Shown one piece after another: positions 10,401 through 19,014 of a DNA stretch of 64,000 bases. This DNA is from Tritrichomonas musculus. Taxonomy: Eukaryota; Parabasalia; Tritrichomonadida; Tritrichomonadidae. A program made the position numbers and the translations under genes. Where the stretch lies: positions 248,001-312,000 of the forward strand of contig JAPFFF010000028.1 in the NCBI GenBank assembly GCA_039105265.1. The letters are read 5' to 3'. The notes beneath the pieces were generated by a model, which saw nothing but the letters and a program-made list of their open reading frames with translations, was not told the origin of the DNA and did not search any database. The first letter of the stretch is position 1. Every line of letters starts with the position of its first letter.

Positions 10401-11157
10401 ATCCAAATAAAGCTGAATATTCAATTAATGTTGGCTCTGAATAATTAATCTGTCGCCTAAAGTTAAAACGTGAAGCCTCAGGAATATCAATATGTCGTTT
10501 TAAATTCAAATGTGAAGGCGGAATTCTGTTTGGTAAATTTGAACTGTTTACTGCTATGAATTTTGCAAACTCTCTAATTGAATCTTCACGAATTAATTTG
10601 CATAAATATGATTCATTTTCACCTTCAAGCCATTTTCTTTCTAATTCTTCAAATTTGCTTAAATCGTTATTGAATTTTTTGCGAATCATTTTCTGCAATG
10701 ACTTCGCTTTTCGTTTACTCATGAAATTTTTGATGATTGGATAATAATAGTGCGAAAGTTTGAAGGTACTTTTCTTGTCTTTTGCAAGTAATGAATAGAT
10801 AAAAATATCATCAGGTATAATGATTTGTTTTTCGAAAAGTAAATACATAAATTGGTTGTTATTTTGAAAAATTTCATAAATTTCGCTACATGTAAATAAT
10901 TGTCTGATTTCGTTAGAAAAATAATTAATAACAGCCAAAATTTTGTCAAAAAACATCGCGGATCTATGGTGGTTGTTTAAAATAGCTGAAATAAGATGAA
11001 GCAAGTCATGTAATTTCCAAGGGATTTCTTTACACTTTTGATTTTCAAATATTTTTATAAGTTGGCTTAGTAAATCTTCTGTATCGCTATCTTCAATAAA
11101 CCCAAGAAGTAAATGTTGAATTTCTTGGGTTTGAGAAATATATTCTTCTATTTCCAT
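7465..11157 (-). CDS. BspA-like leucine-rich repeat protein with DUF3447/ankyrin-like N-terminus
   Basis: The 1230-residue protein starts at the ATG at 11157. The frame is open further upstream to a non-ATG codon at 11211, but the extension overlaps a PEBP remnant and is missing in the paralogue at 22647-23891. Residues 1-190 are helical and charged. Residues about 230-330 are DUF3447/ankyrin-like (PTLIEYSALFGS.EIFHYLL, LWLYAIHG.S.IIHLLED, IKCHHNNIAYYI). From about residue 370 to the end run roughly 35 BspA-type (TpLRR/LRR_5) repeats of 23 residues (IPSSVTKIGDNAF.GCSSL..I). Such proteins are trichomonad surface or intracellular ligand-binding scaffolds. Here no signal peptide or C-terminal membrane anchor is visible, so an intracellular location is likely. 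A TCATTT initiator-like site lies about 25 bases upstream of the ATG. Confidence 0.88.
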   Translation of the reverse strand: MEIEEYISQTQEIQHLLLGFIEDSDTEDLLSQLIKIFENQKCKEIPWKLHDLLHLISAILNNHHRSAMFFDKILAVINYFSNEIRQLFTCSEIYEIFQNNNQFMYLLFEKQIIIPDDIFIYSLLAKDKKSTFKLSHYYYPIIKNFMSKRKAKSLQKMIRKKFNNDLSKFEELERKWLEGENESYLCKLIREDSIREFAKFIAVNSSNLPNRIPPSHLNLKRHIDIPEASRFNFRRQINYSEPTLIEYSALFGSIEIFHYLLAKNGLITPNIWLYAIHGQSSQIIHLLEDFKINPYSSNYMPSLEEAIKCHHNNIAYYIINNYLQIDDLDENIVRAAMKSYNFNFFPKDFVTLYEKAKNMEGFNVIELILRFKRLTFNSQVLKIQKIGNYANLEELVISSPTAEIGDNAFEGCKSLKKIEILSSEIKLGDKVLIGCETVEISDKMETIPKNLFMNCSTLKKVAIPSSVTKIEDNAFYNCTSLEEIAIPESVVEIGQSAFYGCKSIKQFRIPSGLSEISPHCFSMCSSLIQINLHEGLNKIGDGAFSGCSSLKQIIIPNSISVLSKQIFSNCSSLTKLKIPESISLIDESAFYGCKSLKQLIIPSSVTRIISHAFENCSSLKTIKLPSGLKEIPSFAFTNCKSIRQIEIPLSVTKIMSHAFEGCKSLRSMNLSSSLNEIQSHAFQNCKSLEQIEIPSTIISIEDSMFNGCSLLKHISIPSSVTKIGKEAFKKCESLTTFTIPENVTSISDGLFEFCTYLEQVNIHLSVTSIGSKSFFACPNLVDFEIHPNIKSIGAGAFSKCYSLQKIKIPSSITRIEDSTFEECHSLVEISIPESITYIGNKAFNGCVSLTNVSIPSSVSKTGEFSFGFCKLLKQVNLTGKTSIGKRAFCGCMSLIDVNFDTSENDKYGNFSIEECAFSQCPSLRYINLPSNAHIIIEEKAFLGFLSLIEITIPESVKEIKKYAFSECSSLVKISIPSSVTSIGSGAFQNCKALKEITIPEKVLSIKKEVFDQCTSLTKVTIKSEIKTIEEAAFKQCTSLRTINVPPTIENIGKEAFCQCTSLQSIELGTNMKSIQSYAFKECTSLTEIKFPSTLHQIGIGVLYNCTSLTKCILPSSLDTICEYMFYGCKSLKEIKLPSDLKQIFFGAFNGCSSLICIEIPSEVNFISPSSFAHCTSLKSCIIHSHIKNIYSAVFCGCTSLEEIKTASSNVEIIEGDINLISNKCKIIPLE

Positions 11158-11199
11158 TAAAAAAAAAAAAATGGAATAAAATGAAAAATTTTTCCTAAA

Positions 11200-11448
11200 A
11201 GTTTGACCCAAATTCCAGAAGGAGGTAAAGTTGATGGAGCAAAAGAATTAGTTTCAAGTTTTCCATATGCAGGATATGGTGGTCCTGCTCCAAATGAAAG
11301 GTCTGGTAAGCATAGAAACATTTTTACTATTTATGCAATGAATTTGGAAAAATTAGAAATTAAAGAAACAGAACCTTATCTAATATAAAATGGAATTAAA
11401 AGACATTCTATTTCTAGTTCATCAATAACAGCTATATATGAGAGATAA
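11200..11448 (+). pseudogene. Truncated PEBP (YbhB/YbcL type) pseudogene
   Basis: The conceptual frame matches only the C-terminal half of the phosphatidylethanolamine-binding / Raf kinase inhibitor-like family: TQIPEGG, then AGYGGPAPNE, then HRNIFTIYAMNLEKLE. This is the diagnostic YbhB core (GYGGP.PP...HRY.FT.YAL). After an in-frame TAA near 11386 the same frame continues with SITAIYER and a stop, matching the usual PEBP C-terminus (LT..YGR). The N-terminal half is missing: homology starts at about 11200, right beside the 5' end of the divergent BspA-like gene. It has no ATG, an internal stop and lost its front, so it is a host-gene relic, cut off by a rearrangement at the BspA junction. 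Confidence 0.7.
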
Positions 11449-11638
11449 ATAAAATTTGATTTTTTTCTTTTTAATTTGTTTTCTTGTATAATTTTTTTCA
11501 TTTTATTCCTAACTAAGAAATACTTTATATTTATTATTTTTTTGCTATATTATTTCTTAAGATATTATTATTTATTGAAGTTCATCTAATTTATAAACTT
11601 TTTCTGTACGCAATTCAATTATTTGAATAAACAAATTA

Positions 11639-12340
11639 ATGAATCAGCAAAACGTTCATAAGATATTATTTTTATTTACAGTATCCCTGCAACTTATTTC
11701 CATTGTCCTTCTTTATGTTATTTCATTCATTTGGCTATTTAGAATTTATCCTTATTTTACAAATGGCGTAGGAATTACATATTGGATCTACAGAATACTT
11801 TCATGGCAAATCATATACATAAGTATTAATTTTCTTATTTATCTCATTATAATTTCTTATTATTGTGTAATCCTTAAATGCGACAAAACTAAATTTTTAA
11901 GCGCAAAAATAATCTTCATTTTCACGATTAGCGGAGTTGTTCTAAACGCACCAAATGTTGGCTCTGGATTGTGGCTTTCATTCCAAGCAATTAAAAGAGA
12001 CAATACTATAACCAATAGATGCTATATATACATACTAAACAGATTAATTGGCGCTGATTCAAAGTATTTTATGCCCGTATACAAAAAGTGGAGAGATAAT
12101 TTTGTCAGTCGCGTTTATGATGAGGATGGCCACATAACAAAGTATTTGTGTGAAAATGTGAGTGTTCCAATGCTTGTTTCTGCTCTTGCTTTAATTGTGG
12201 TCATCTGTTTGCATTGTGCTTGCATCTATCTCACGTGTAAGCATTTGATATCAAACACGAGCATTAATGTAAATGTTTCGCTTAATGATCCTTTAGCCGT
12301 TTCATTTTCTTCGGTAAATCGAAGGAATGGCTATACATGA
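11639..12340 (+). CDS. Four-pass membrane protein, tetraspanin-like layout
   Basis: The 233-residue protein has hydrophobic segments near residues 10-35, 50-78, 88-110 and 175-198. The first two are separated by a short aromatic loop, and a hydrophilic loop of about 65 residues (120-174) lies between the last two. This is the tetraspanin order of segments, and cysteine-rich stretches border the last segment (CLHCACIYLTC). The CCG signature of the large loop is absent, so I do not assign the family. The C-terminal tail (about 35 residues) is Ser/Asn-rich and presumably cytosolic. It is a hypothetical membrane protein. Confidence 0.6.
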   Translation: MNQQNVHKILFLFTVSLQLISIVLLYVISFIWLFRIYPYFTNGVGITYWIYRILSWQIIYISINFLIYLIIISYYCVILKCDKTKFLSAKIIFIFTISGVVLNAPNVGSGLWLSFQAIKRDNTITNRCYIYILNRLIGADSKYFMPVYKKWRDNFVSRVYDEDGHITKYLCENVSVPMLVSALALIVVICLHCACIYLTCKHLISNTSINVNVSLNDPLAVSFSSVNRRNGYT

Positions 12341-12384
12341 CATTTGTGTACTATAAAGCATTAATTTATTATGTTAACATTTAA

Positions 12385-12456
12385 TTTTCTAGTGAGGGAT
12401 CGAACCTCAATCTTCGGCTTCAAAGGCCAACGTGCTATCCATTACACCACAAGAAA
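12385..12456 (-). tRNA. tRNA-Gln (anticodon TTG)
   Basis: The 72-nt sequence folds as a cloverleaf: acceptor TTTCTTG with CTAGAAA (one T-T mismatch), anticodon stem TTGGC/GCCGA around loop CTTTGAA (anticodon TTG), and T arm TGAGG-TTCGATC-CCTCA. The D-arm and anticodon region resemble eukaryotic tRNA-Gln (GTGTAATGGATAGCAC). A poly-T-containing AT-rich stretch follows the 3' end. Confidence 0.85.
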
Positions 12457-12541
12457 CTCTTCGAATAAATGATAAATATATATTTGTATTCTTTATTTTA
12501 TTTGTTTTTCAAGCATTTAAAAAAAAAAAAAAAGCTAAAAA

Positions 12542-12613
12542 TTTTCTAGTGAGGGATCGAACCTCAATCTTCGGCTTCAAAGGCCAACGTGCTATCCATT
12601 GCACCACAAGAAA
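12542..12613 (-). tRNA. tRNA-Gln (anticodon TTG), second copy
   Basis: It is identical to the copy at 12385-12456 except for one base in the D arm (GTGCAATGG instead of GTGTAATGG). The same acceptor mismatch is present. The two copies are 157 bases apart start to start, on the same strand. Confidence 0.85.
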
Positions 12614-12708
12614 CTCTTGTTTATTATGATTGATTTCAATTCATATGCTTCACTATTCAATAACAAAAGAAAAAAAAAATGAATGAAAATGTATAAATTT
12701 AATAAAAA

Positions 12709-14007
12709 TCAAATCACAGTTCCATATAATTCAAATGATTCAATCAGCAGGTAGTCATTGCCTTTCCAATTTGAACCAGTTTGACGCATTTGAATAAATC
12801 GAAATTCTTTCGACTTTGTGTTCTTGATTTTGAAAGTATGACTCAGGCTTCTTCCATTTAAGTAAGAACAGTTGCTCTGCTCGTCTAGAATTTCCCAGTT
12901 TTCGCCATCTTTGGAGCCCTCGATGACCCAATCTTTGGGGTGACAGTAGTTAGAGCCCCAGCTTATTGATCTTATTGAGTAATCGGTTGGTATAACTGAA
13001 TTATTTTTGAATTCATAACGAATCCAAGTGTTTGGAGCATTTTCTGAAGCAAAATATTTGCTCGGGTCGTTAAAAATGGTGGCATTCTGAGGATTTTGGT
13101 CTTCTCGATTACATGTGGATGCTGTAATTTTAATTTCTTTTGTTATTTGGCCGTTTGTTTGCTTTTGAAAATGATTTATAATTCCATTGAATAAATTTTC
13201 ACCGGTATATAAAAGTGAAGTTCCCTCTTTTGATCGTTTTTTATATCGTTTTTCATTTTCTATGTTGGGCTTCACTTTTTGCTTCATCCTAATTGATAAT
13301 CTTCTCCATAATTCACTTGTAATGTCATTAAAATCATAAATTTCAAGAAAGTCTGAAATCGCTGATGATGAGATATTTTCAAAATAAACATACTCGTATA
13401 AAACTGAATATTTTGAATTGTTTAGGTAAAGTTGGTTGAGAAAAGTAAGAAGTTGGTCTTCATCTGTCAATTGAAGTTGTGGATTATTAATAACTTCGGA
13501 AATGATATGGATTGATAGTTGTAAAAGTTCTTTTTTGTTGGTATCATATAAATCATAGAAATTGGAAGATATGAAATTAATAGCTTCTTGAAATTCTTTT
13601 GAATAAAACTTGGTATTTTGTTCGAATTCACGTAATAATGAAAAAACGTTGTCAACTGTTATTTTTGTTGAATAATTTAATTCGATTGATTCATTTCCAA
13701 GAATTTTAATAACTTCATAAATAAAAGGAAATTCATTGTATGGAATATAAATATCATCAAAATTAACAAGATTAAGAATAAATGAAAAATTTCCTTTTTT
13801 GGTTGTATTAATAGTAAAATTATCGCATGTTGGATCGTTTTCATGAATCTGGCATATAATTGGAGACAAAAGATCAGAAATTAAGCGAGTGGTTTTGAAT
13901 TCTTGGCCATTCACAATGAATATGAATTCATCATTGTAGGTTTTTAGAGGAACTTTTAAAATACTTGATGAGTTTAAATGAATTTTCTTTGAATCATTTT
14001 TATTCAT
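12709..14007 (-). CDS. BTB-like/F5-8 type C (discoidin) domain protein
   Basis: The 432-residue protein begins with a BTB/POZ-like region (residues about 20-110, including FIFIVNGQEFKTTRLISDLL and SFILNLVNFDDIYI), followed by a helical BACK-like stretch (about 120-245). The C-terminal about 160 residues form an F5/8 type C (discoidin) beta-sandwich: TWIRYEFKNNSVIPTDYSIRS, then HPKDWVIEGSKDGENWEILDEQ, then FRFIQMRQTGSNWKGNDYLLIESFELYG. This domain usually binds glycans or other ligands, and the BTB-like part mediates assembly. The pairing is a frequent trichomonad intracellular family of unknown job. There is no signal peptide. The gene lies between the two tRNA-Gln pairs. Confidence 0.8.
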   Translation of the reverse strand: MNKNDSKKIHLNSSSILKVPLKTYNDEFIFIVNGQEFKTTRLISDLLSPIICQIHENDPTCDNFTINTTKKGNFSFILNLVNFDDIYIPYNEFPFIYEVIKILGNESIELNYSTKITVDNVFSLLREFEQNTKFYSKEFQEAINFISSNFYDLYDTNKKELLQLSIHIISEVINNPQLQLTDEDQLLTFLNQLYLNNSKYSVLYEYVYFENISSSAISDFLEIYDFNDITSELWRRLSIRMKQKVKPNIENEKRYKKRSKEGTSLLYTGENLFNGIINHFQKQTNGQITKEIKITASTCNREDQNPQNATIFNDPSKYFASENAPNTWIRYEFKNNSVIPTDYSIRSISWGSNYCHPKDWVIEGSKDGENWEILDEQSNCSYLNGRSLSHTFKIKNTKSKEFRFIQMRQTGSNWKGNDYLLIESFELYGTVI

Positions 14008-14109
14008 TTTGATATTGTAAATTGTAAGTATATTTGGTCAGATATTTTATACCGATTTATATATGAATATGTCATTTCTGATTTCTATTTTAAATCAATA
14101 ATATATGAT

Positions 14110-14861
14110 TTGCAAATAAGCATAGCTTATTGTGCAGCAAACAATCATTTAGTTAATGTCGGATATTCAATAATATCAATTCTTAATCGAACAAAATGCA
14201 AACTTCATGTTTACTTGTTCACTTTCAAAATGTTTAATATAAAGAACACAATTTTTAATAAACTCGAGATTGATACCAAAGGAAAAGTTAAATTTTTTAT
14301 TGTCAAGAGAAGATTTAGAATCAATGGAATTTTTGGAATCCATTTACGAATGTCCGTATTTTAATGATTGATAATATATCAGTGATCAAAGTTATTTAAT
14401 TAGACACAGATATATATGGTTGTGATGATATAAATTTGTTATGGATTATTCAAAATAAGTAATAATTTAATAGAAACTGCGATCTACCGACTTCCATCGA
14501 CATCCAGTGTTGTGCCTGAGCATTTAAGGATACTAATTGAGAAAAAAGAATTCACTTTGATGAATAATTCTGGATTGAGCAGCTAACATTTATTTCACTA
14601 GTGGCGTTTTGTACATCTACATTGAAGAGATGAAGAAGATAAACTTTTCAAAAAGGCGCGTTGAGTGCTATCGGCAAAATAGAACTTTCTTCCCTGATCA
14701 GGACATGCTAAATGTAATTACTGGCCGCAGGAGAATCGTTAATGATGGGAGGTTCAACAATCCCGTGTTCGGTGCCAATTCAAAGTGCATTTTAATAGAA
14801 AAAAGTGGCACATCCTGTTGTTGTTAGGCACCTAGATGCTGTCGATGAGTACTATAGATAA
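14110..14861 (+). pseudogene. Family 8 glycosyltransferase pseudogene
   Basis: Several short frames, all on the plus strand and in family order, match a GT8 enzyme. First comes the N-terminal strand (ISIAYCAANNHLVNVGYSI), then the metal-binding DxD region near 14385-14450 (LDTDIYGCDDINLLW, with a stop just before it), then a sugar-binding stretch near 14470-14580, then PDQDMLNVI near 14690, and finally a C-terminal piece in another frame (AHPVVVRHLDAVDEYYR). The frame changes several times and stops interrupt it, so this host gene is dead. GT8 enzymes transfer hexoses from nucleotide sugars. It lies inside the segment bracketed by the tRNA-Gln duplications. Confidence 0.65.
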
Positions 14862-15034
14862 ATGTCAATGATAAATAGAACTGTTTGGCCGCCTTTTTTT
14901 ATTTGTTCTTTATGTATTGATAAATGATTCATGTCTTATATTCGATGTAATAACTTATTTTGAAATTTTAAATTTTTTGAAAAAATTAAATAAAATAAAG
15001 AATACAAATATATATTTATCATTTATTCGAAGAG

Positions 15035-15106
15035 TTTCTTGTGGTGTAATGGATAGCACGTTGGCCTTTGAAGCCGAAGATTGAGGTTCGATCCCTCACT
15101 AGAAAA
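15035..15106 (+). tRNA. tRNA-Gln (anticodon TTG), third copy
   Basis: The sequence is the same 72-nt tRNA-Gln as at 12385-12456 but on the plus strand, with the same anticodon loop CTTTGAA and T arm. A run of T follows the 3' end (AATTTTTAACTTTTTTTTTT), suitable for Pol III termination. Confidence 0.85.
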
Positions 15107-15188
15107 TTTTTAACTTTTTTTTTTAAATGCTTGAAAAACTCAAATAAAATAAAGTATACAAACATATATTTATCATTTATTCGAAGAG

Positions 15189-15236
15189 TTTCTTGTGGTG
15201 TAATGGATAGCACGTTGGCCTTTGAAGCCGAAGATT
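15189..15236 (+). pseudogene. Truncated tRNA-Gln copy
   Basis: The first about 48 bases (acceptor 5' strand, D arm and anticodon arm) equal the upstream tRNA-Gln. The sequence then diverges abruptly after AAGATT, so the T arm and the 3' acceptor strand are missing. It cannot fold as a tRNA. The break probably marks the end of the duplicated block. Confidence 0.75.
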
Positions 15237-15470
15237 TTCAGTTGTATGTTAACAGGTTATTTGTCATAATTGAGTTTTTCGGCGGTATGTTAACTGCTTT
15301 TGTTTTTTTATGTATACAAAAACTTAAATTTTTGTTATGATACCTTTATATGAGCAATTGGATCAAATTGGAAAAAAAACAAACTATGTTAGTATTTTTG
15401 TAATAACCGTTAAATGTATTCAAAAAAAATTCTAGAATAACGGTTATTTATTTTTTTAGTAATCAAAACG

Positions 15471-18035
15471 ATGAGTTTGAAAGAATTTAAGGATATCCGC
15501 TCACTTGAATTTAGATATACTCTCAGATATGCGATCAACTTGATAAATAACGAGTTATTTCAAGATGTCCAGGTACCATTTAAAGAGCGATCTGACCATA
15601 TTAAAAAAATTATAGAGTCAATGGGGAAAATGGATATGAAAGAAAGGAAATTATTTACTGATTTGATTGATTCAGGAATTTCTTTACTTTTCTATCTAAA
15701 TTATAGAAATATTTTGTGTGACCAAATATATTCAGAAAAATACTATGATGCTCTCCAAGGGAAAGACAAATTAATGGTAATGAAATGGATGTTTTCTATT
15801 GCATGTGGACTTTATGTTCTTGTTAAAAAGAATGTTTATATACCAATATTAGACAACACGATTTTAATTGATCCCAATGATGATAGCTGTATGGTATTTT
15901 TAGGAGATAATCTTATCAGAATTTCAGAAGACATTAATTATCATTCTTTATTTATTCCTCCTGGAGAATTAAGGTCTAAAAAGCCCTTAAAAGCTAGTTT
16001 TCAAGAAAAAATGCATATTTTTGCTAAAAAGTATGTAAATTGGGCATCCTTAATTATTCAGCAGCTTTTAAGTTGTTATTTAAATTCACTCTTCCATAAT
16101 TTAGAAAAGAAAGCAAGGAATGAACTCGTTCAATTAATAAAGAGTAGCAACAATGGTGCATGTCAAAACAGCATTCAAACATCAATGAATGATAATCAAA
16201 GAATAAAATTGCAGTTATTTGATATAATTCGTTTCTTCCTTAAAAAAGAAAATTGCCTTGATGGTGTAAATTACTCTGAATTTGAAGATTGGCTCCATTC
16301 TAACCTGGGCATATCAAATTTAAATAAAAATAATGAAACTTTTTCTGATCAAGTCATTCAAAAATTAATTGACATCACAAAAATTGAAATATTCAAAATA
16401 TCAAACCTTGAAACATTCATCAATCTAGCCAAAAACACAGTGTTTGAACAAATAATTATGAAAAATTGTGAAGTAATTTTGGATGAATGCGAAAAAATGC
16501 TTCCAAATGAATTACAAAAAAAATATGAAGATGACAAAACAGAAAACAACAAATATGAAGTTATGGAGCTGTGTTTAAAGCGTGTTTACAATAATAATAC
16601 TGATTGTAAGTCAGATAGTTTGCGTTTGTTCACTGTTGATGGGATGAGCAATGACAAATCATTTTATATTAAAATTTTGAAGAAGAAGAAAATTGTCAGA
16701 TTTGTTCTTGATAAAAACGTTAGAATGAACTCTGATTATTTTGTTTATTTCAATGATGATCCGCTCTTTGCTCATTGCTACGAAGACACATTTCCAATTG
16801 AAATGACATTTTATCCATTTCTCAATGTTTATAATATTTTGTACAATAATTCTTCATTAAAAAGAATCAATTACGAAACGAAAATAAAATGGTTATTTCA
16901 TCTTTCCAAAGCATTGACAATCATTCATGAAAACGGTTACACAATTGAAAATTTCAATAGCCAGAATATTTTTATTAATTCAAACTTATTTGGGCACTTT
17001 TACCCTTCAAATCTGATCTCAAAAGAATATATTTGTAATGATTTGGAAATGGATTTTTCAAGTGAATTTGATTATATTAATTCTTATTATGCTCCTGAAG
17101 TAATTGAGTTTATTCATAACAATAATTATTATATTTATAATAATCATGAAAAAAGTCTTGTTTATTCTTTTGGTATTTTTATTTTGGAGTTGTTTTTTGG
17201 AATCAAGCCTGGTCTTTGTTTAGCCAATTTGACTCCTAAAGAAAAGTATAAATTATTATTAAAAGAAAGAGCAATTCCTGTTAAAACTGGAAACAAAAAT
17301 GATGATTTGATTCCTCTTGTTCAATCATGCCTAAACACAAATCCAAATAAAAGGAAAACATTTAACGAAATAACAATTTTCATATCTTCAAAGTATTCAA
17401 CTATTGAATGTAATGAAAGTCAAACAATTGATTTTTTTTACAATGACCTTGAAACTGCGTCATCAAAAGGTGCATCTATTTCAAATAAGATTTTTCATTA
17501 TATTTACAGTAAATTGAATTCCAATGAAAAATTTGAAGTAGATATAAATTTAGCCAATAAGTCATGTTTTCATTCAAAATTTGAAATAATCTTGAATGTT
17601 TTGAACAATGATGATAATGATTTAAAACCTATTTCATATCCAAAATCTTCTTGCCAAGCAAACAATGGTCATTTCAATATAAAAGATGATTTTCAAAATC
17701 ATAAATCTAAGCCAAATATTCATTTTTTCCTAAATGAAATCAATAAAAAAGTTGCTTTAAATAATAAAGCTTATTGTAGTTATTGCCATTTAAATGGTTT
17801 GCAGAAAAGTTTTCAAAGACAGTTGGTTTTGAGAACCGGACTTAATGATAGTGGTGATTATAAACGGCAAATTGAATTTATCGTTAAAAATAGTGATAAC
17901 CAGCCTTTTGGCAGTAAAATTAAAATAAGAAACGTTAACTTAATGATTAATGAATTTATACAAAAAGGTTTTTTTCATAAAAATGTAAAAACAAAAAAGG
18001 CAACAAATGGAAATATTATTTATGTTAAAGAGTAA
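15471..18035 (+). CDS. Large protein with a degenerate kinase domain (pseudokinase)
   Basis: The 854-residue protein starts at the ATG at 15471. Residues 1-390 are mostly helical and unassigned. Residues about 395-645 resemble a protein kinase, best in the C-lobe: WLFHLSKALTIIHENGY, then a catalytic-loop equivalent at 492-499 (IENFNSQN), an APE at about 541-543 (YYAPEVIEF), a helix-F-like SLVYSFGIFILELFFG and a helix-I region (LVQSCLNTNPNKRKTF). The catalytic Asp and the following Lys are replaced by Asn, and no DFG is visible, so phosphotransfer is unlikely. A basic C-terminal tail of about 200 residues follows. Expanded kinase and pseudokinase sets are usual in trichomonads; this one probably acts as a scaffold. 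Confidence 0.7.
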   Translation: MSLKEFKDIRSLEFRYTLRYAINLINNELFQDVQVPFKERSDHIKKIIESMGKMDMKERKLFTDLIDSGISLLFYLNYRNILCDQIYSEKYYDALQGKDKLMVMKWMFSIACGLYVLVKKNVYIPILDNTILIDPNDDSCMVFLGDNLIRISEDINYHSLFIPPGELRSKKPLKASFQEKMHIFAKKYVNWASLIIQQLLSCYLNSLFHNLEKKARNELVQLIKSSNNGACQNSIQTSMNDNQRIKLQLFDIIRFFLKKENCLDGVNYSEFEDWLHSNLGISNLNKNNETFSDQVIQKLIDITKIEIFKISNLETFINLAKNTVFEQIIMKNCEVILDECEKMLPNELQKKYEDDKTENNKYEVMELCLKRVYNNNTDCKSDSLRLFTVDGMSNDKSFYIKILKKKKIVRFVLDKNVRMNSDYFVYFNDDPLFAHCYEDTFPIEMTFYPFLNVYNILYNNSSLKRINYETKIKWLFHLSKALTIIHENGYTIENFNSQNIFINSNLFGHFYPSNLISKEYICNDLEMDFSSEFDYINSYYAPEVIEFIHNNNYYIYNNHEKSLVYSFGIFILELFFGIKPGLCLANLTPKEKYKLLLKERAIPVKTGNKNDDLIPLVQSCLNTNPNKRKTFNEITIFISSKYSTIECNESQTIDFFYNDLETASSKGASISNKIFHYIYSKLNSNEKFEVDINLANKSCFHSKFEIILNVLNNDDNDLKPISYPKSSCQANNGHFNIKDDFQNHKSKPNIHFFLNEINKKVALNNKAYCSYCHLNGLQKSFQRQLVLRTGLNDSGDYKRQIEFIVKNSDNQPFGSKIKIRNVNLMINEFIQKGFFHKNVKTKKATNGNIIYVKE

Positions 18036-18297
18036 AAAATGATTTTCCGTAAATAAATATATGAAAAATTTGAATTTGTCTTGTTTCTTGAATACATATA
18101 AAGTGGAAACATGATAAAGTAGAGAAATATAAATCATATCATTTAATAATAAAAAATAATTAATTGCAAATGATGGTATTGTTGATACAGGGTGTGACAT
18201 TCAAGCTGGGCCCATTTTTCTTTGAAAAAATTTGTTTTTTATATTTTTAATTATCTAGCGAAGTTGTAAAGCAAAAAGTATTTAAAAAAAAAAAGAA

Positions 18298-18328
<31 letters not shown>

Positions 18329-19010
18329 TTATTAAATAAAAAAAATTCAAAATATATATATTTTGAGAGAATAGGATGTTCAAATCGGGATCTTGTCAAC
18401 CAAAAAAAAAACGAAAATTGGAAGAAAGTTATATTCAAGATGAATTCAAATTAATGTTATCAATTTAGTCCTCAATTAGAAAAGAATTTAATTGAATAAT
18501 GAACAAAAGCTAGATAATACATTTGGATTCCTAGATATGTGAAATAAAATCAAATAAATTTTTATAAAATAATAATATTAAAAATATTTTTATTTTTTGA
18601 AAGATTTATTTGATGCCAATGACATTGTGATCTCATTTTAAGTAGTATGTGACTCTTTTAACCTGTCAATGAACAAGTTTTTATTAAATTAAAAAATAAT
18701 ATCTTTATTTTTCCTGATTATTCGAATAATTGAAAAAATAATACCTGTCAGATATTAAATTTGAAAAGATTTTTTTAGTCTAATAAGAATATTAATAAAA
18801 AAAAAAAAAAGTCAGTGATTTCCTGTTATCAACAACGATGATTAAATAATAATTATTCTAATGGCAAGCATTGAAAATTTAAAAAAAAAAAAAGAATATT
18901 AAACGTGCTTCTTTCAAATAAAAAATGAATATGATTTGTAAATTAAAGCAAAATTAATATATAGAGCATTATTTTGTTTTGAAATTAAAATGTCATGAAT
19001 GATATTATGG
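18036..19010. other. AT-rich spacer with long poly-A tract
   Basis: No gene was recognised. A tract of about 45 A with a few G lies at 18281-18327. The rest is A/T-rich and without convincing coding sequence. Confidence 0.5.
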
Positions 19011-19014
19011 TTAA

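Larger units (their letters stand above)
12385..15236. repeat. Inverted duplication of paired tRNA-Gln units
   Basis: The unit is a tRNA-Gln plus an AT-rich spacer of about 85 bases (GAAGAGTTTC before the tRNA, ATTTATCATTTATTCG further out, and poly-A after it). It occurs twice on the minus strand (12385-12613) and twice on the plus strand (about 14985-15236), so the two pairs face outward from the segment 12614-14980. The flanking spacer is conserved with the tRNA, which shows that whole units were copied, not only the tRNAs. The last plus copy is cut short. Confidence 0.75.

Noticed and set aside
11158-11211. Upstream extension of the BspA-like gene
   Set aside because: It starts at a non-ATG codon, overlaps the PEBP relic and lacks a counterpart in the paralogue.
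18247-18438. Minus-strand ORF with a long Phe run
   Set aside because: It is a translation of a poly-A tract.
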